33,880 nt of DNA from the NCBI GenBank assembly GCA_016792845.1, contig JAEUKH010000026.1, positions 1-33,880 on the forward strand, written 5' to 3'. Each line of letters opens with the position of its first letter. Within the stretch, counting starts at the first letter, position 1. Under the pieces are notes generated by a model that was not told the origin of the DNA, did no database searches, and saw only the letters and a list, made by a program, of their open reading frames with translations. Made by a program: the position numbers and the translations under genes. Origin of the DNA: Myxococcales bacterium (GTDB lineage: Bacteria > Myxococcota_A > Polyangia > Polyangiales > Ga0077539). Positions 26,376 through 33,181 of the stretch are shown in pieces.

Positions 26376-28301
26376 ATGAGCGCAGGAGCCAACCGAGAGA
26401 GTGTGTCGCGCATGACCCTGGTCGGCTCCAGAATCGGGAAGTACGACATCATCTCAGAGATCGGCACCGGCGGCATGGCCGCGGTGTATCTCGCGCGCTC
26501 GGCCGGCCGGGCGGGGGTGCGTCGTCTCGTGGCGATCAAGGTGATGCACCCGCACCTCTCGCAAGACGAGCAGTTCGTCGACATGTTTCTCGACGAGGCG
26601 CGGGTCGCGTCGGCCATCCACCACCCCAATGTGGTGCCCATCATCGACGTGGGGCAAGAAGACAACCTCATCTTCCTCGTGATGGATTACATCGAAGGCG
26701 ACAGCTTCTCGAACGTCGAGAAGGTCGCGGTGAACCTCCGGCGGCGCATCCCCGTGGGCATCACCCTGCGGGTCTGCCTCGACGCGCTCTCGGGCCTGCA
26801 CTCGGCCCACGAGATGTGCAACGCCGAGGGGCAGCACTTGAAGATCATCCACCGCGACGTCTCGCCGCAGAACATCGTGATCGGCGTCGACGGCAGCTCG
26901 CGCATCGTCGATTTCGGCATCGCCAAGGCCGAGAGCCGCAACACCCACACCCAAGTGGGGATGATCAAAGGCAAGCTCAATTTCATGGCCCCCGAGCAGC
27001 TGCGCTCGCAGCCCCTCGACCGCCGCGTAGACATTTTCGGCATGGGCGTCACGATCTGGGAGGCCATCACCCTTCGGCGCCTCTTCGCCGGCGACAACGA
27101 CTTCGAGACGGCCACCAGGATCTTGAAGGGTGAGTACCCCTCGCTCCTCGATTTTGACCCGAAATTGCCGCCCGCCCTCGATCAGATCGTGCGCCAGTCG
27201 TTGCGCCCGAACCCTGACGAGCGCTTCAGCTCGGCCGAAGATTTCGCCGAGGCCATCGAGCAGCACCTCAAGCCGCAGGTGGCCTCGCACCGCGACGTGG
27301 CGGCTTTTATCTCGGGCGTGGCCTCGCAGAAGCTCGAGCGCGAGCGCAAGGCCGTGCGCGAATGGGCGAGCGGCGGCGACGACGACCCCATGGCCGCGAC
27401 GATGGTTGAGGGCGGCCGCCGGGGGCGCGTCGAGGCGCCGGTCGATGTCGGCCGCGGGCACCTGCCGAATACGGCCGCACCGAGGCCCAAGGGCGACTCG
27501 TCGGGGCCGCGCTCGAAGGTACGGGCGCCGACGCTGGCGATGCCTGTGGGCAAGGCCAACGCGCCCGCGCAGACCCCGCGGCTGTCGAGCCCGAACGTGG
27601 CCACCCCCGCTGACACGGCCCCGTCGACGCCGATGGCGCGCATTCACAACCCGCCCGCGAAGGCGCAGGCGCCGACCGGGCGCTCGGGCGTGCGCGCGCC
27701 GACCCGGCCCGGGGCCGCGCTGCCGAGCGACCCCCCGGGCGACCCCACCGTCGCGATGGACATCCCCGTGGGCGGGCACCTCCCCTACGACGACGAGGGC
27801 GACACCGAGATGTTCGCCAACCGGGGCGCGGCGCCCTCGGCCTTTCAACCGCGCGGGGCCTCCGGGGTGGTGCTGCCGCCGCCTGAAGACGAGCCCGAAT
27901 TCGAGGGTGCGCGTACGGTGTTTGAGCCGATGTACAGCCCCCCGTCGGCGGCGGCGCGCAGCCCTGAGCCCAGCAACGAGTTTCTGCCTCCCTCGGCGAT
28001 CGAGCGCACCCAGGCGATCGACCTCGTTCAGCGCCGCCCGAGCGAAGACCCGTACAGCCTCGGGGGCTACGCTCAGCCTCCGGCGCAGGAGCCTCAGGGC
28101 GGGCCCGCACAGCCTGCGGGGCAGCCGGTGGTCATGTACGGCATGCCCAACACCCGCGTCACCGGCGGTCAGGCGACGGGCCCGGTGGCGGCCGCGCAAG
28201 AGCCGCGGGGCTTGAGCCCGTGGGTGTATGTCTTCGTGAGCGTGGCCCTGCTCTCGGTGGCCTCGGCGCTCCTCTGGTTTGTGACGCACCGGCGCGCGTA
28301 G
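26376..28301 (+). CDS. Ser/Thr protein kinase with disordered linker and C-terminal membrane helix
   Basis: Eukaryotic-like kinase of 641 residues. The N-terminal kinase domain (about 23-300) has the Gly loop IGTGGMAAVY (29-38), Lys55 in VAIKV, Glu74, catalytic HRDVSPQN (159-166) in place of HRDLKPxN, DFG (179-181) and APE (205-207), so it should be active. Residues about 330-610 are Pro/Ala/Gly/Thr-rich and probably disordered, with candidate phosphosites. A single helix near 615-636 (WVYVFVSVALLSVASALLWF) and a short HRRA tail anchor it; the topology would leave the kinase in the cytoplasm and no periplasmic sensor. Starts at 26376 or 26412 (MTLVGSR) are both possible. Target unknown; E2 gene downstream is separated by 134 bp. 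Confidence 0.93.
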   Translation: MSAGANRESVSRMTLVGSRIGKYDIISEIGTGGMAAVYLARSAGRAGVRRLVAIKVMHPHLSQDEQFVDMFLDEARVASAIHHPNVVPIIDVGQEDNLIFLVMDYIEGDSFSNVEKVAVNLRRRIPVGITLRVCLDALSGLHSAHEMCNAEGQHLKIIHRDVSPQNIVIGVDGSSRIVDFGIAKAESRNTHTQVGMIKGKLNFMAPEQLRSQPLDRRVDIFGMGVTIWEAITLRRLFAGDNDFETATRILKGEYPSLLDFDPKLPPALDQIVRQSLRPNPDERFSSAEDFAEAIEQHLKPQVASHRDVAAFISGVASQKLERERKAVREWASGGDDDPMAATMVEGGRRGRVEAPVDVGRGHLPNTAAPRPKGDSSGPRSKVRAPTLAMPVGKANAPAQTPRLSSPNVATPADTAPSTPMARIHNPPAKAQAPTGRSGVRAPTRPGAALPSDPPGDPTVAMDIPVGGHLPYDDEGDTEMFANRGAAPSAFQPRGASGVVLPPPEDEPEFEGARTVFEPMYSPPSAAARSPEPSNEFLPPSAIERTQAIDLVQRRPSEDPYSLGGYAQPPAQEPQGGPAQPAGQPVVMYGMPNTRVTGGQATGPVAAAQEPRGLSPWVYVFVSVALLSVASALLWFVTHRRA

Positions 28302-28341
28302 GCCGAGCCGAGAGTCATTGCGGTTCGGGGGTGATGGGCGT

Positions 28342-28347
28342 TAGGTT
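28342..28347 (+). promoter_or_regulatory. Candidate -10 element TAGGTT for the E2 gene
   Basis: TAnnnT hexamer 88 nt upstream of the ATG at 28436, in the 134-bp gap after the kinase gene. The leader would include a GCGGC-AAG-GCCGC stem (28358-28370) and a GAGG ribosome binding site. Confidence 0.25.
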
Positions 28348-28435
28348 GCGCCACGCCGCGGCAAGGCCGCTGGGGTCGTCGGTCGTGTTGGCCGCGCGAC
28401 TCCGAGAACCTCCGCGAGAACGAGGTATTGCGCGC

Positions 28436-29722
28436 ATGGCAGTCAACGTCGTCATGCCACAGCTCGGTGAGAGCGTGGTCGAGGGCACCATCACCAAGTG
28501 GCATGTGAAGCCCGGTGATGCGATTCAGAAAGATGCAACCATCGTGACGGTGTCGACCGACAAGGCCGACACAGATGTTCCGTCGCCGGTGTCGGGTGTG
28601 GTGACCAGGCTCCTCGCGGCCGAGCAGCAGGTTGTTCCGGTCAACGTGGCCATCGCCGAGATCGACACCGCCGCCACCCAGGGCGCCGCCCCGGCGCCGC
28701 CCGCTGCCGCCGCGGCGCCTTCACCGGCCGCGGTCGAGGTCAAGGGCGCTGCGCCGAGCTCGCCCGTGGTGCGCAAGCTCTCGCACGAACTTGGGGTCGA
28801 CCTCGGCCAGGTTCAGGGCTCGGGCGAGCGCGGTCGCGTGACCCGAGACGACGTGCTCGCCGCTGCGGCCAGCGCCGCGCCGAAGGCCGCCCCCGTCGCG
28901 CCCGTTGCAGTCGCGGCACCCGTTGCAGTTGCGGCACCCGCTGCGCCCGCTGCCGCGCCGGTGGCCCAGGCGGTACCGGCCGCGCCCCGGGGCGCCTTTC
29001 AGGTCAAGCCCTACGTGCCCGCGCCCGGCGACGAGGTGGTGCCCTTCAACCGTCGGCGCCGCATCATCGCCGACCACATGGTGTACTCGAAGCACGTCGC
29101 GCCGCACGTTTACACCTTCGCCGAGATCGACCTGCACAAGGTGTCGCGGCTCCGCGAGGCGAAGAAAGACGCCTACAAGGCCGAGGGGGTGTCGCTCACC
29201 TTCCTCGCGTTTATCGCCGCCGCCACGGCCCGGGCGCTCCGCGAGAACCCGAACGTCAACGCGCGGGTGCTCGACGACGCGTACGTCAGGCTCCGCGACA
29301 TCAACCTCGGCATCGCCGTCGAGACGCCCGCGGGGCTCCTCGTGCCGGTGGTGAAGAACGCCGACGAGCTCTCGGTGAAGGGCCTCGCGCGGCAGATCGA
29401 CAGCCTCGCCAAGAAGGCCCGCGACGGCAAGATCGAGGCCGACGACCTCTCGGGCTCGACCTTCACCGTGTCGAACCCCGGCCTCAAGGGCAACTTCGTC
29501 GGCGCCGCGGTGATCAACCAGCCGAACGTGGCCATCCTCCGTACGGGCGAGATCACCAAGCGCCCCGTGGTGGTCGAGGTCGACGGCGTTGACACCATCG
29601 CCATCCACCCGGTGATGTTCGTGGCCCTCAGCTACGACCACCGGATCGTCGACGGCGTGGCGGCGAACAACTTCCTCCACCGGATCACCGAGCTGCTCGA
29701 GACCGCGCCCTTCGAGGTCTGA
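28436..29722 (+). CDS. Dihydrolipoamide acyltransferase, E2 subunit of a 2-oxo acid dehydrogenase complex
   Basis: Core acyltransferase of a 2-oxo acid dehydrogenase complex, 428 residues. One lipoyl domain (1-78; lipoyl Lys43 in STDKADTDVPSP), an Ala/Pro linker, a peripheral-subunit-binding domain (about 107-143; VRKLSHELGVDLGQVQGSG), a second Ala/Pro/Val linker with an 18-bp tandem repeat (28901-28936) and the catalytic domain (about 195-428) with SYDHRIVDG (His402, Asp406). The ATG at 28436 has GAGG 10 nt upstream. No E1 or E3 gene is adjacent, so whether the substrate is pyruvate, 2-oxoglutarate or a branched-chain oxo acid cannot be told. A strong hairpin follows the stop. Confidence 0.93.
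   Translation: MAVNVVMPQLGESVVEGTITKWHVKPGDAIQKDATIVTVSTDKADTDVPSPVSGVVTRLLAAEQQVVPVNVAIAEIDTAATQGAAPAPPAAAAAPSPAAVEVKGAAPSSPVVRKLSHELGVDLGQVQGSGERGRVTRDDVLAAAASAAPKAAPVAPVAVAAPVAVAAPAAPAAAPVAQAVPAAPRGAFQVKPYVPAPGDEVVPFNRRRRIIADHMVYSKHVAPHVYTFAEIDLHKVSRLREAKKDAYKAEGVSLTFLAFIAAATARALRENPNVNARVLDDAYVRLRDINLGIAVETPAGLLVPVVKNADELSVKGLARQIDSLAKKARDGKIEADDLSGSTFTVSNPGLKGNFVGAAVINQPNVAILRTGEITKRPVVVEVDGVDTIAIHPVMFVALSYDHRIVDGVAANNFLHRITELLETAPFEV
28901..28936 (+). repeat. 18-bp tandem repeat in the E2 inter-domain linker
   Basis: Two adjacent 18-bp units (17 of 18 identical) encode the repeated PVAVAA hexapeptide in the flexible Ala/Pro linker of the E2 protein. Confidence 0.8.
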
Positions 29723-29738
29723 GCCGCGTTGCCGATTG

Positions 29739-29774
29739 AGAAACCCTGACCCCCCCTAACGGGTCGGGGTTTCT
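29739..29774. terminator. Terminator-like hairpin between convergent E2 and lipoprotein genes
   Basis: AGAAACCCTGACCC (29739-29752) pairs with GGGTCGGGGTTTCT (29761-29774), a 14-bp stem with one G-U or A-C type mismatch, around an 8-nt loop. It starts 17 nt after the E2 stop. The stop codon of the opposite gene (29756-29758) lies in the loop, so the last codons of that gene form one arm. The U-tract is weak on both strands. Confidence 0.65.
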
Positions 29775-31573
29775 GTTTGGGAAACCTCTCCCCGCCACTG
29801 ACGCATCACCGACGCGGGCCACTGCGACCGCGGCCCCGAAGCGCATCGTGACGGCGCCTCGTGCCGCGCCGCGGCCTCGAAGCGGGCCCGCACCTCGGGC
29901 TCGGTGCACCCGAGGCTCCAGAGCACGAACGAAAGCTCGCAGCGCGCCTCGGTGTCGGGGCGCACCCTCGGAGCCCCGTCGACCCACGGGCAGCGCCGCT
30001 CGTACGCGGTCACCACCAGCGGCGTCGCGGGCCAACGCCCGAGCGCGAGGTGCATCTGCGCGCTCTCGCCCGAGCAGGTGTTCAGACGCGCCGCGCAGCG
30101 GGCGTCGAAGGCGTCGAGGGCGGCCGAGGCCGAGGCGGCGAGCTGCGGCGTCAGCGAGGCCCGCGCCATCACCGCGAGGGCTGCTTGGCCGATGGCGAGC
30201 TCACCCAAGGGTTCACCGCGAAGCCCGAGCCACCGGGCAGCCCGCTCACGCTCCTCGGAGCCGAGGGCCCCTAAGGGGTCGCGAAAGAGACGCTCGCGCT
30301 CGGCCCGCCACACGGCGACCGCGGCGGCCGCATCGTCGGCCGTGAGGCTCAGCGGTTCGGCCCCCGCCAGCCACACGAGGGCCGCGTGACGCCGAGGCGC
30401 GAGGCGCCACATCGCGCGCTGGTGGGCCGCGTCGCTGCGATCGAAACGCGCCAGCACCGCGTCGACGAGGCTCGGAACCTCCACCCGCGACACCACCTCG
30501 ACCGCCGCTGCGGCGTCGAAGGGCTGCCCCGCGAGCGCGGCGGCGAGCGGGCCCGAGCACCCGGCCTCGCGCACAAGGGCGGCGACATCGTCGGGACGCT
30601 GGCCACCGAGGGCCGCCCCGAGCCAGTCTTCGCGGGTCGAAGCGCCGCAGGCCGCCCGAACGAGCGCGCGTCGCCGCCGGGCGAGGTCGAGCCCGGCGTC
30701 ACCGGCTCCGAGCGAGAGCGCGAGGCTGAGGGTGTCACCGTCGCGACGGGCCTCGGCGGCGTCGACGAGGGGCCCGGCCGCCCAAGCGATGCCTTGCGCG
30801 TCGCGGCGTCCGCGATCGGAGAGGGCGCGGCGCAAGAGCGTCGCCGTCGCCGCGCTGTCGTCAGGGGTCGCGAGGAGGGGCAGGGCCTCGCGCTGCATCC
30901 AACGGAGCGCTTCCAGGGTGAGGGCGGCCTTGCGGTCGGCGTCGCGGGCGCCGCGCACGGCGCGCTGGTACTGCGCCACGAGCCCGGTTTGCGGGTCGAT
31001 CGGGCTCGGGCGCGCCAGGCCCAGCCTACCATCTGGTAGGTAGGCCACCCGCTGCGTCTCGACCACCACCCGCTGCCCGAGCGCCGTGAGCGGGAGCGTC
31101 GCCACCTCGATCACCTCGCGCCCGTCGTCGTGCCGACCCAACACGAAGGCGTCGCGACGGTCGAAGAGGGCGTAGTGCTCGACCCGACCGTTGCGGCGCA
31201 CGAGCACCTCGTGGCGCCCGCGGTCGAGGGCCTCGGCCAGCAGAATCACAGGCACGAAGGGCAGAATCGCACAGCCCCCCGCGAGGCAGAGCTCGGCCAG
31301 CACCATCGCGCTGCGCAGGGTCACGTCGGCCTCAGCGTGGGCGTGCGACGTCGACGGGTGCGAGGCGGCCGCGGGCTGTCCGAGGGCGACCCAGGGGCCT
31401 CGGCCTTCGCGCTCGAACACGCGGGCCCCGTCGCGGCCGTCGAGGGCCCTCAGCGCCTCGCGGCGGGTCGGCATCGAGACGCCCGCCGCGGCGGTCACCG
31501 GCGCGCGGCGACAGCCCGCAGCGGCCCCGAGCGCGAGGCAAAGCCCCAGCCCCATCGTCACCCCGACGCGCAT
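29756..31573 (-). CDS. Large lipoprotein of unknown function with helical repeat-like body
   Basis: Not recognised beyond export. The ATG at 31573 gives MRVGVTMGLGLCLALGAAAG and lipobox-like AAAGC (Cys21). The first ~160 mature residues include a hydrophobic segment (VLAELCLAGGCAILPFVPVI) and a beta-rich part (EVLVRRNGRVEHYALFDRRD). From about 200 on, the protein is Ala/Leu/Arg-rich and helical, resembling HEAT/TPR-like arrays, with widely spaced Cys pairs toward the C-terminus (CAARLNTC, ERRCPWVDG, ARCELSFVLWSLGC). Codon use matches the chromosome. Upstream, only 51 bp separate the start from the right end of an IS66 remnant, so its native promoter may have been altered. Confidence 0.82.
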   Translation of the reverse strand: MRVGVTMGLGLCLALGAAAGCRRAPVTAAAGVSMPTRREALRALDGRDGARVFEREGRGPWVALGQPAAASHPSTSHAHAEADVTLRSAMVLAELCLAGGCAILPFVPVILLAEALDRGRHEVLVRRNGRVEHYALFDRRDAFVLGRHDDGREVIEVATLPLTALGQRVVVETQRVAYLPDGRLGLARPSPIDPQTGLVAQYQRAVRGARDADRKAALTLEALRWMQREALPLLATPDDSAATATLLRRALSDRGRRDAQGIAWAAGPLVDAAEARRDGDTLSLALSLGAGDAGLDLARRRRALVRAACGASTREDWLGAALGGQRPDDVAALVREAGCSGPLAAALAGQPFDAAAAVEVVSRVEVPSLVDAVLARFDRSDAAHQRAMWRLAPRRHAALVWLAGAEPLSLTADDAAAAVAVWRAERERLFRDPLGALGSEERERAARWLGLRGEPLGELAIGQAALAVMARASLTPQLAASASAALDAFDARCAARLNTCSGESAQMHLALGRWPATPLVVTAYERRCPWVDGAPRVRPDTEARCELSFVLWSLGCTEPEVRARFEAAARHEAPSRCASGPRSQWPASVMRQWRGEVSQTETPTR

Positions 31574-31624
31574 GGCGGCGAAGATGCCACGGCGGCGCGC
31601 GGATGTTGAGGCCCCTCCGAGGGG

Positions 31625-31646
31625 GTAAGCGGTGCGCGATCCCCAT
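31625..31646 (+). repeat. IS66 right terminal inverted repeat
   Basis: Begins GTAAGCGGTGCGC and matches the left end (32460-32481, complement) at 19 of 22 positions; mismatches are at positions 4, 14 and 17. Confidence 0.8.
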
Positions 31647-31695
31647 CCCGAAAGTGGCAGCGGTGCCCTTGCAGCCCCGAGCATCTCGTGGGTGA

Positions 31696-32045
31696 TCAGC
31701 TCTGGGTGAGGGCCCGCTTGCGTTCGGCGTAGGCGCGAGGCGTGAGCGTCGGGAGGTCCTTGTGCGACACCGTCCCCATAGCGTGAAGCGTGTCCAACAG
31801 GTACTGCCGTGGGTTGAGCTTATTGATCTTGCAACTCATCACCAACGACCACAACACACACGCACGCTCTGCACCCTGGAAGGTGCCGCGAAAGATCCAG
31901 TTGTTGCGGCCGACCACGATGTGTCGAAGGTGCCGTTCGCTCTCGTTGTTGGTCCATGGGATGCGCCCATCAAAGAGGAATCGCGAGAGGCCATCCCAGT
32001 GTCGAGACGCATACCCTACAGCCTCCCCGATCAATGGCACGTAGG
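31696..32045 (-). pseudogene. tnpC: IS66 transposase TnpC, C-terminal fragment
   Basis: About 115 codons of the C-terminal end of an IS66 transposase, against roughly 500 in intact members. Diagnostic sequence: FLFDGRIPWTNNESERHLR, IVVGRNNWIFRGT, GAERACVLWSLVMSCKINKLNP and YLLDTLHAMGT (shown in short pieces). The catalytic DDE core is absent except for the final Glu-containing NNESER region. The 5' side is cut at a junction near 32045, where it abuts a duplicated copy of the element's left end. Not functional. Confidence 0.9.
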
Positions 32046-32144
32046 GCGGCGGGGCCAGACAACGAGGGGGAAGAGCGAGGGGCCATGCGCCGAGACTCGC
32101 ATCCGCCTCGTCTCAATCAACCATGGGCATTGCGCACCGCGTAC
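32046..32144 (-). repeat. Inner copy of a 99-bp direct duplication (IS66 left end plus tnpA start)
   Basis: Matches 32383-32481 with three mismatches (96 of 99). It contains a second left terminal repeat (32123-32144) and the first ~14 codons of tnpA. It joins tnpA codon 93 on one side and the tnpC fragment on the other. Confidence 0.92.
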
Positions 32145-32423
32145 TTCCGTGGAGAGATTGGCGTCAAAGACCAGCGTGCGACCCGAAGCCAGGCGCAGTT
32201 GACACGGTGTAGACGCCGTGACGGAAACGGGCACCAGGCGAGGCGTGGAAGGACTGTTCGACGCGGCGAGCCGGCGGCGCCATTGGTACAACGACGCCAC
32301 CGACACCTGATGGCGAGCCGCAAATTCGCGGACGGTGAGGGTGCTGCGGGAGAGCTCGTCCAGAAGCGCCTGCCAACGCGCAGCGGCGGGACCAGACAAC
32401 GAGGGGGAGGAGCGAGGGGCCAT
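32145..32423 (-). pseudogene. tnpA: IS66 accessory protein TnpA, truncated
   Basis: The first 93 codons of an IS66 TnpA-type protein with a helix-turn-helix segment (VREFAARHQVSVASLYQWRR) and the LASGRTLVFDANLS strand region. The native sequence stops exactly at a codon boundary (32145), where a second copy of the element's left end begins; translation would run on for 37 codons of unrelated sequence to a stop at 32031. Not expected to function. Confidence 0.82.
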
Positions 32424-32481
32424 GCGCCGAGACTCGCATCCGCCTCGTCTCCATCAACCATGGGCATTGCGCACCGCGTAC
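32383..32481 (-). repeat. Outer copy of the 99-bp duplication, including the IS66 left terminal repeat
   Basis: The outer left end of the element. The terminal repeat proper is 32460-32481 and the tnpA ATG is at 32423. It repeats the 32046-32144 segment with three mismatches. Confidence 0.9.
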
Positions 32482-32531
32482 GAAAAACGAGCCGCTTGAA
32501 CTCCTCACATTCCCTGCGATGAGGTGCTAGT

Positions 32532-33167
32532 TCAGCGGAGCACACCACAGTCTGCGGGACCCGCGTCATGTGAGGCTTCTACGCGTACGTCACCGAGGAC
32601 AACACTCGCCCGTCCACTCATCGACTCAATAGTTACAACGCTACCGGGGTTTCCTTGCCTTGGTAATGAACAAGGAGCGACGAGTTCAAACCTCACCTCA
32701 TCCCCTACAAAAACAGCGGCCTGCAGGCGCACGCGGCAAGAAGCCCCCGCCGAGTAATATGCTTCTTCTGCTCTACGATCAGGAGGGTAAAAAGCCACCT
32801 GTACCTGCCTTTCTCCTGCCCCTCTAAGCCAAGGCGGATTGTAGGAGGCGACTCCTACTCTCCATCCGTCGCGAACACCAGCAAACTCTGCCTCTGCCGC
32901 CTGACAGTTGGAGAAGTTTTGGGGGAGACCACGACGGTCTTCGGAAGCGTAGCACCCCTCTTGAATGCCTCCGTCTGCACTCCTCAACCGCACGAATAGT
33001 GCCGGCGGAGAACAACTACTCGGCCAAGGGAGTCCACTATCCGTGTTTGTCTCGGTCGAGTCGTTCGCAGCGTCCACGATGTCACTCAGTGGAGATGCGT
33101 CACTCTTGGCCTCCGGACTTTCACAGCCCCAGAGCACAACCACACAGCACAGGATGGATTTCATCAT
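32532..33167 (-). CDS. Small lipoprotein of unknown function
   Basis: Not recognised. The product is 211 residues with a lipoprotein signal MMKSILCCVVVLWGC (lipobox LWGC, Cys15), an Asp/Ser/Thr-rich linker to about 45, and a beta-rich domain with six or so Cys (SSCSPPALFVRLR, EGCYASEDRRG, NCQAAEAEF, SCRVRLQAAVF, VAPCSLP). The ATG at 33167 is preceded 8 nt upstream by AAGGAG, the strongest Shine-Dalgarno in the window, and the gene lies 14 nt after the stop of the upstream partial gene, so the two are co-transcribed. Codon use is AT-richer than in other genes here. Confidence 0.82.
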   Translation of the reverse strand: MMKSILCCVVVLWGCESPEAKSDASPLSDIVDAANDSTETNTDSGLPWPSSCSPPALFVRLRSADGGIQEGCYASEDRRGLPQNFSNCQAAEAEFAGVRDGWRVGVASYNPPWLRGAGERQVQVAFYPPDRRAEEAYYSAGASCRVRLQAAVFVGDEVRFELVAPCSLPRQGNPGSVVTIESMSGRASVVLGDVRVEASHDAGPADCGVLR

Positions 33168-33181
33168 GATCTCTGCTCCTT

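Larger units (their letters stand above)
31625..32481 (-). mobile_element. Decayed, rearranged IS66-family insertion sequence
   Basis: The 857-bp segment is bounded by inverted repeats starting GTAAGCGGTGCGC (31625, plus) and GTACGCGGTGCGC (32481, minus), 19 of 22 bases identical; GTAA-type ends are characteristic of IS66. Inside are the 5' part of tnpA, a second copy of the left end, and the last ~115 codons of tnpC; tnpB and most of tnpC are missing. The 8-bp flanks (31617-31624 and 32482-32489) do not match, so no target duplication remains. The element cannot encode a working transposase and cannot move by itself. It separates ordinary high-GC chromosome from the low-GC stretch to its right. 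Confidence 0.88.

Noticed and set aside
26454..28289. 611-codon minus-strand open frame opposite the Ser/Thr kinase gene
   Set aside because: Shadow of the kinase reading frame; Arg/His/Gly-rich with no recognisable protein signature.
31617..32489. 8-bp target-site duplication flanking the IS66 remnant
   Set aside because: The flanks CCGAGGGG and GAAAAACG do not match; the inner left end (flank at 32145-32152) does not match either.
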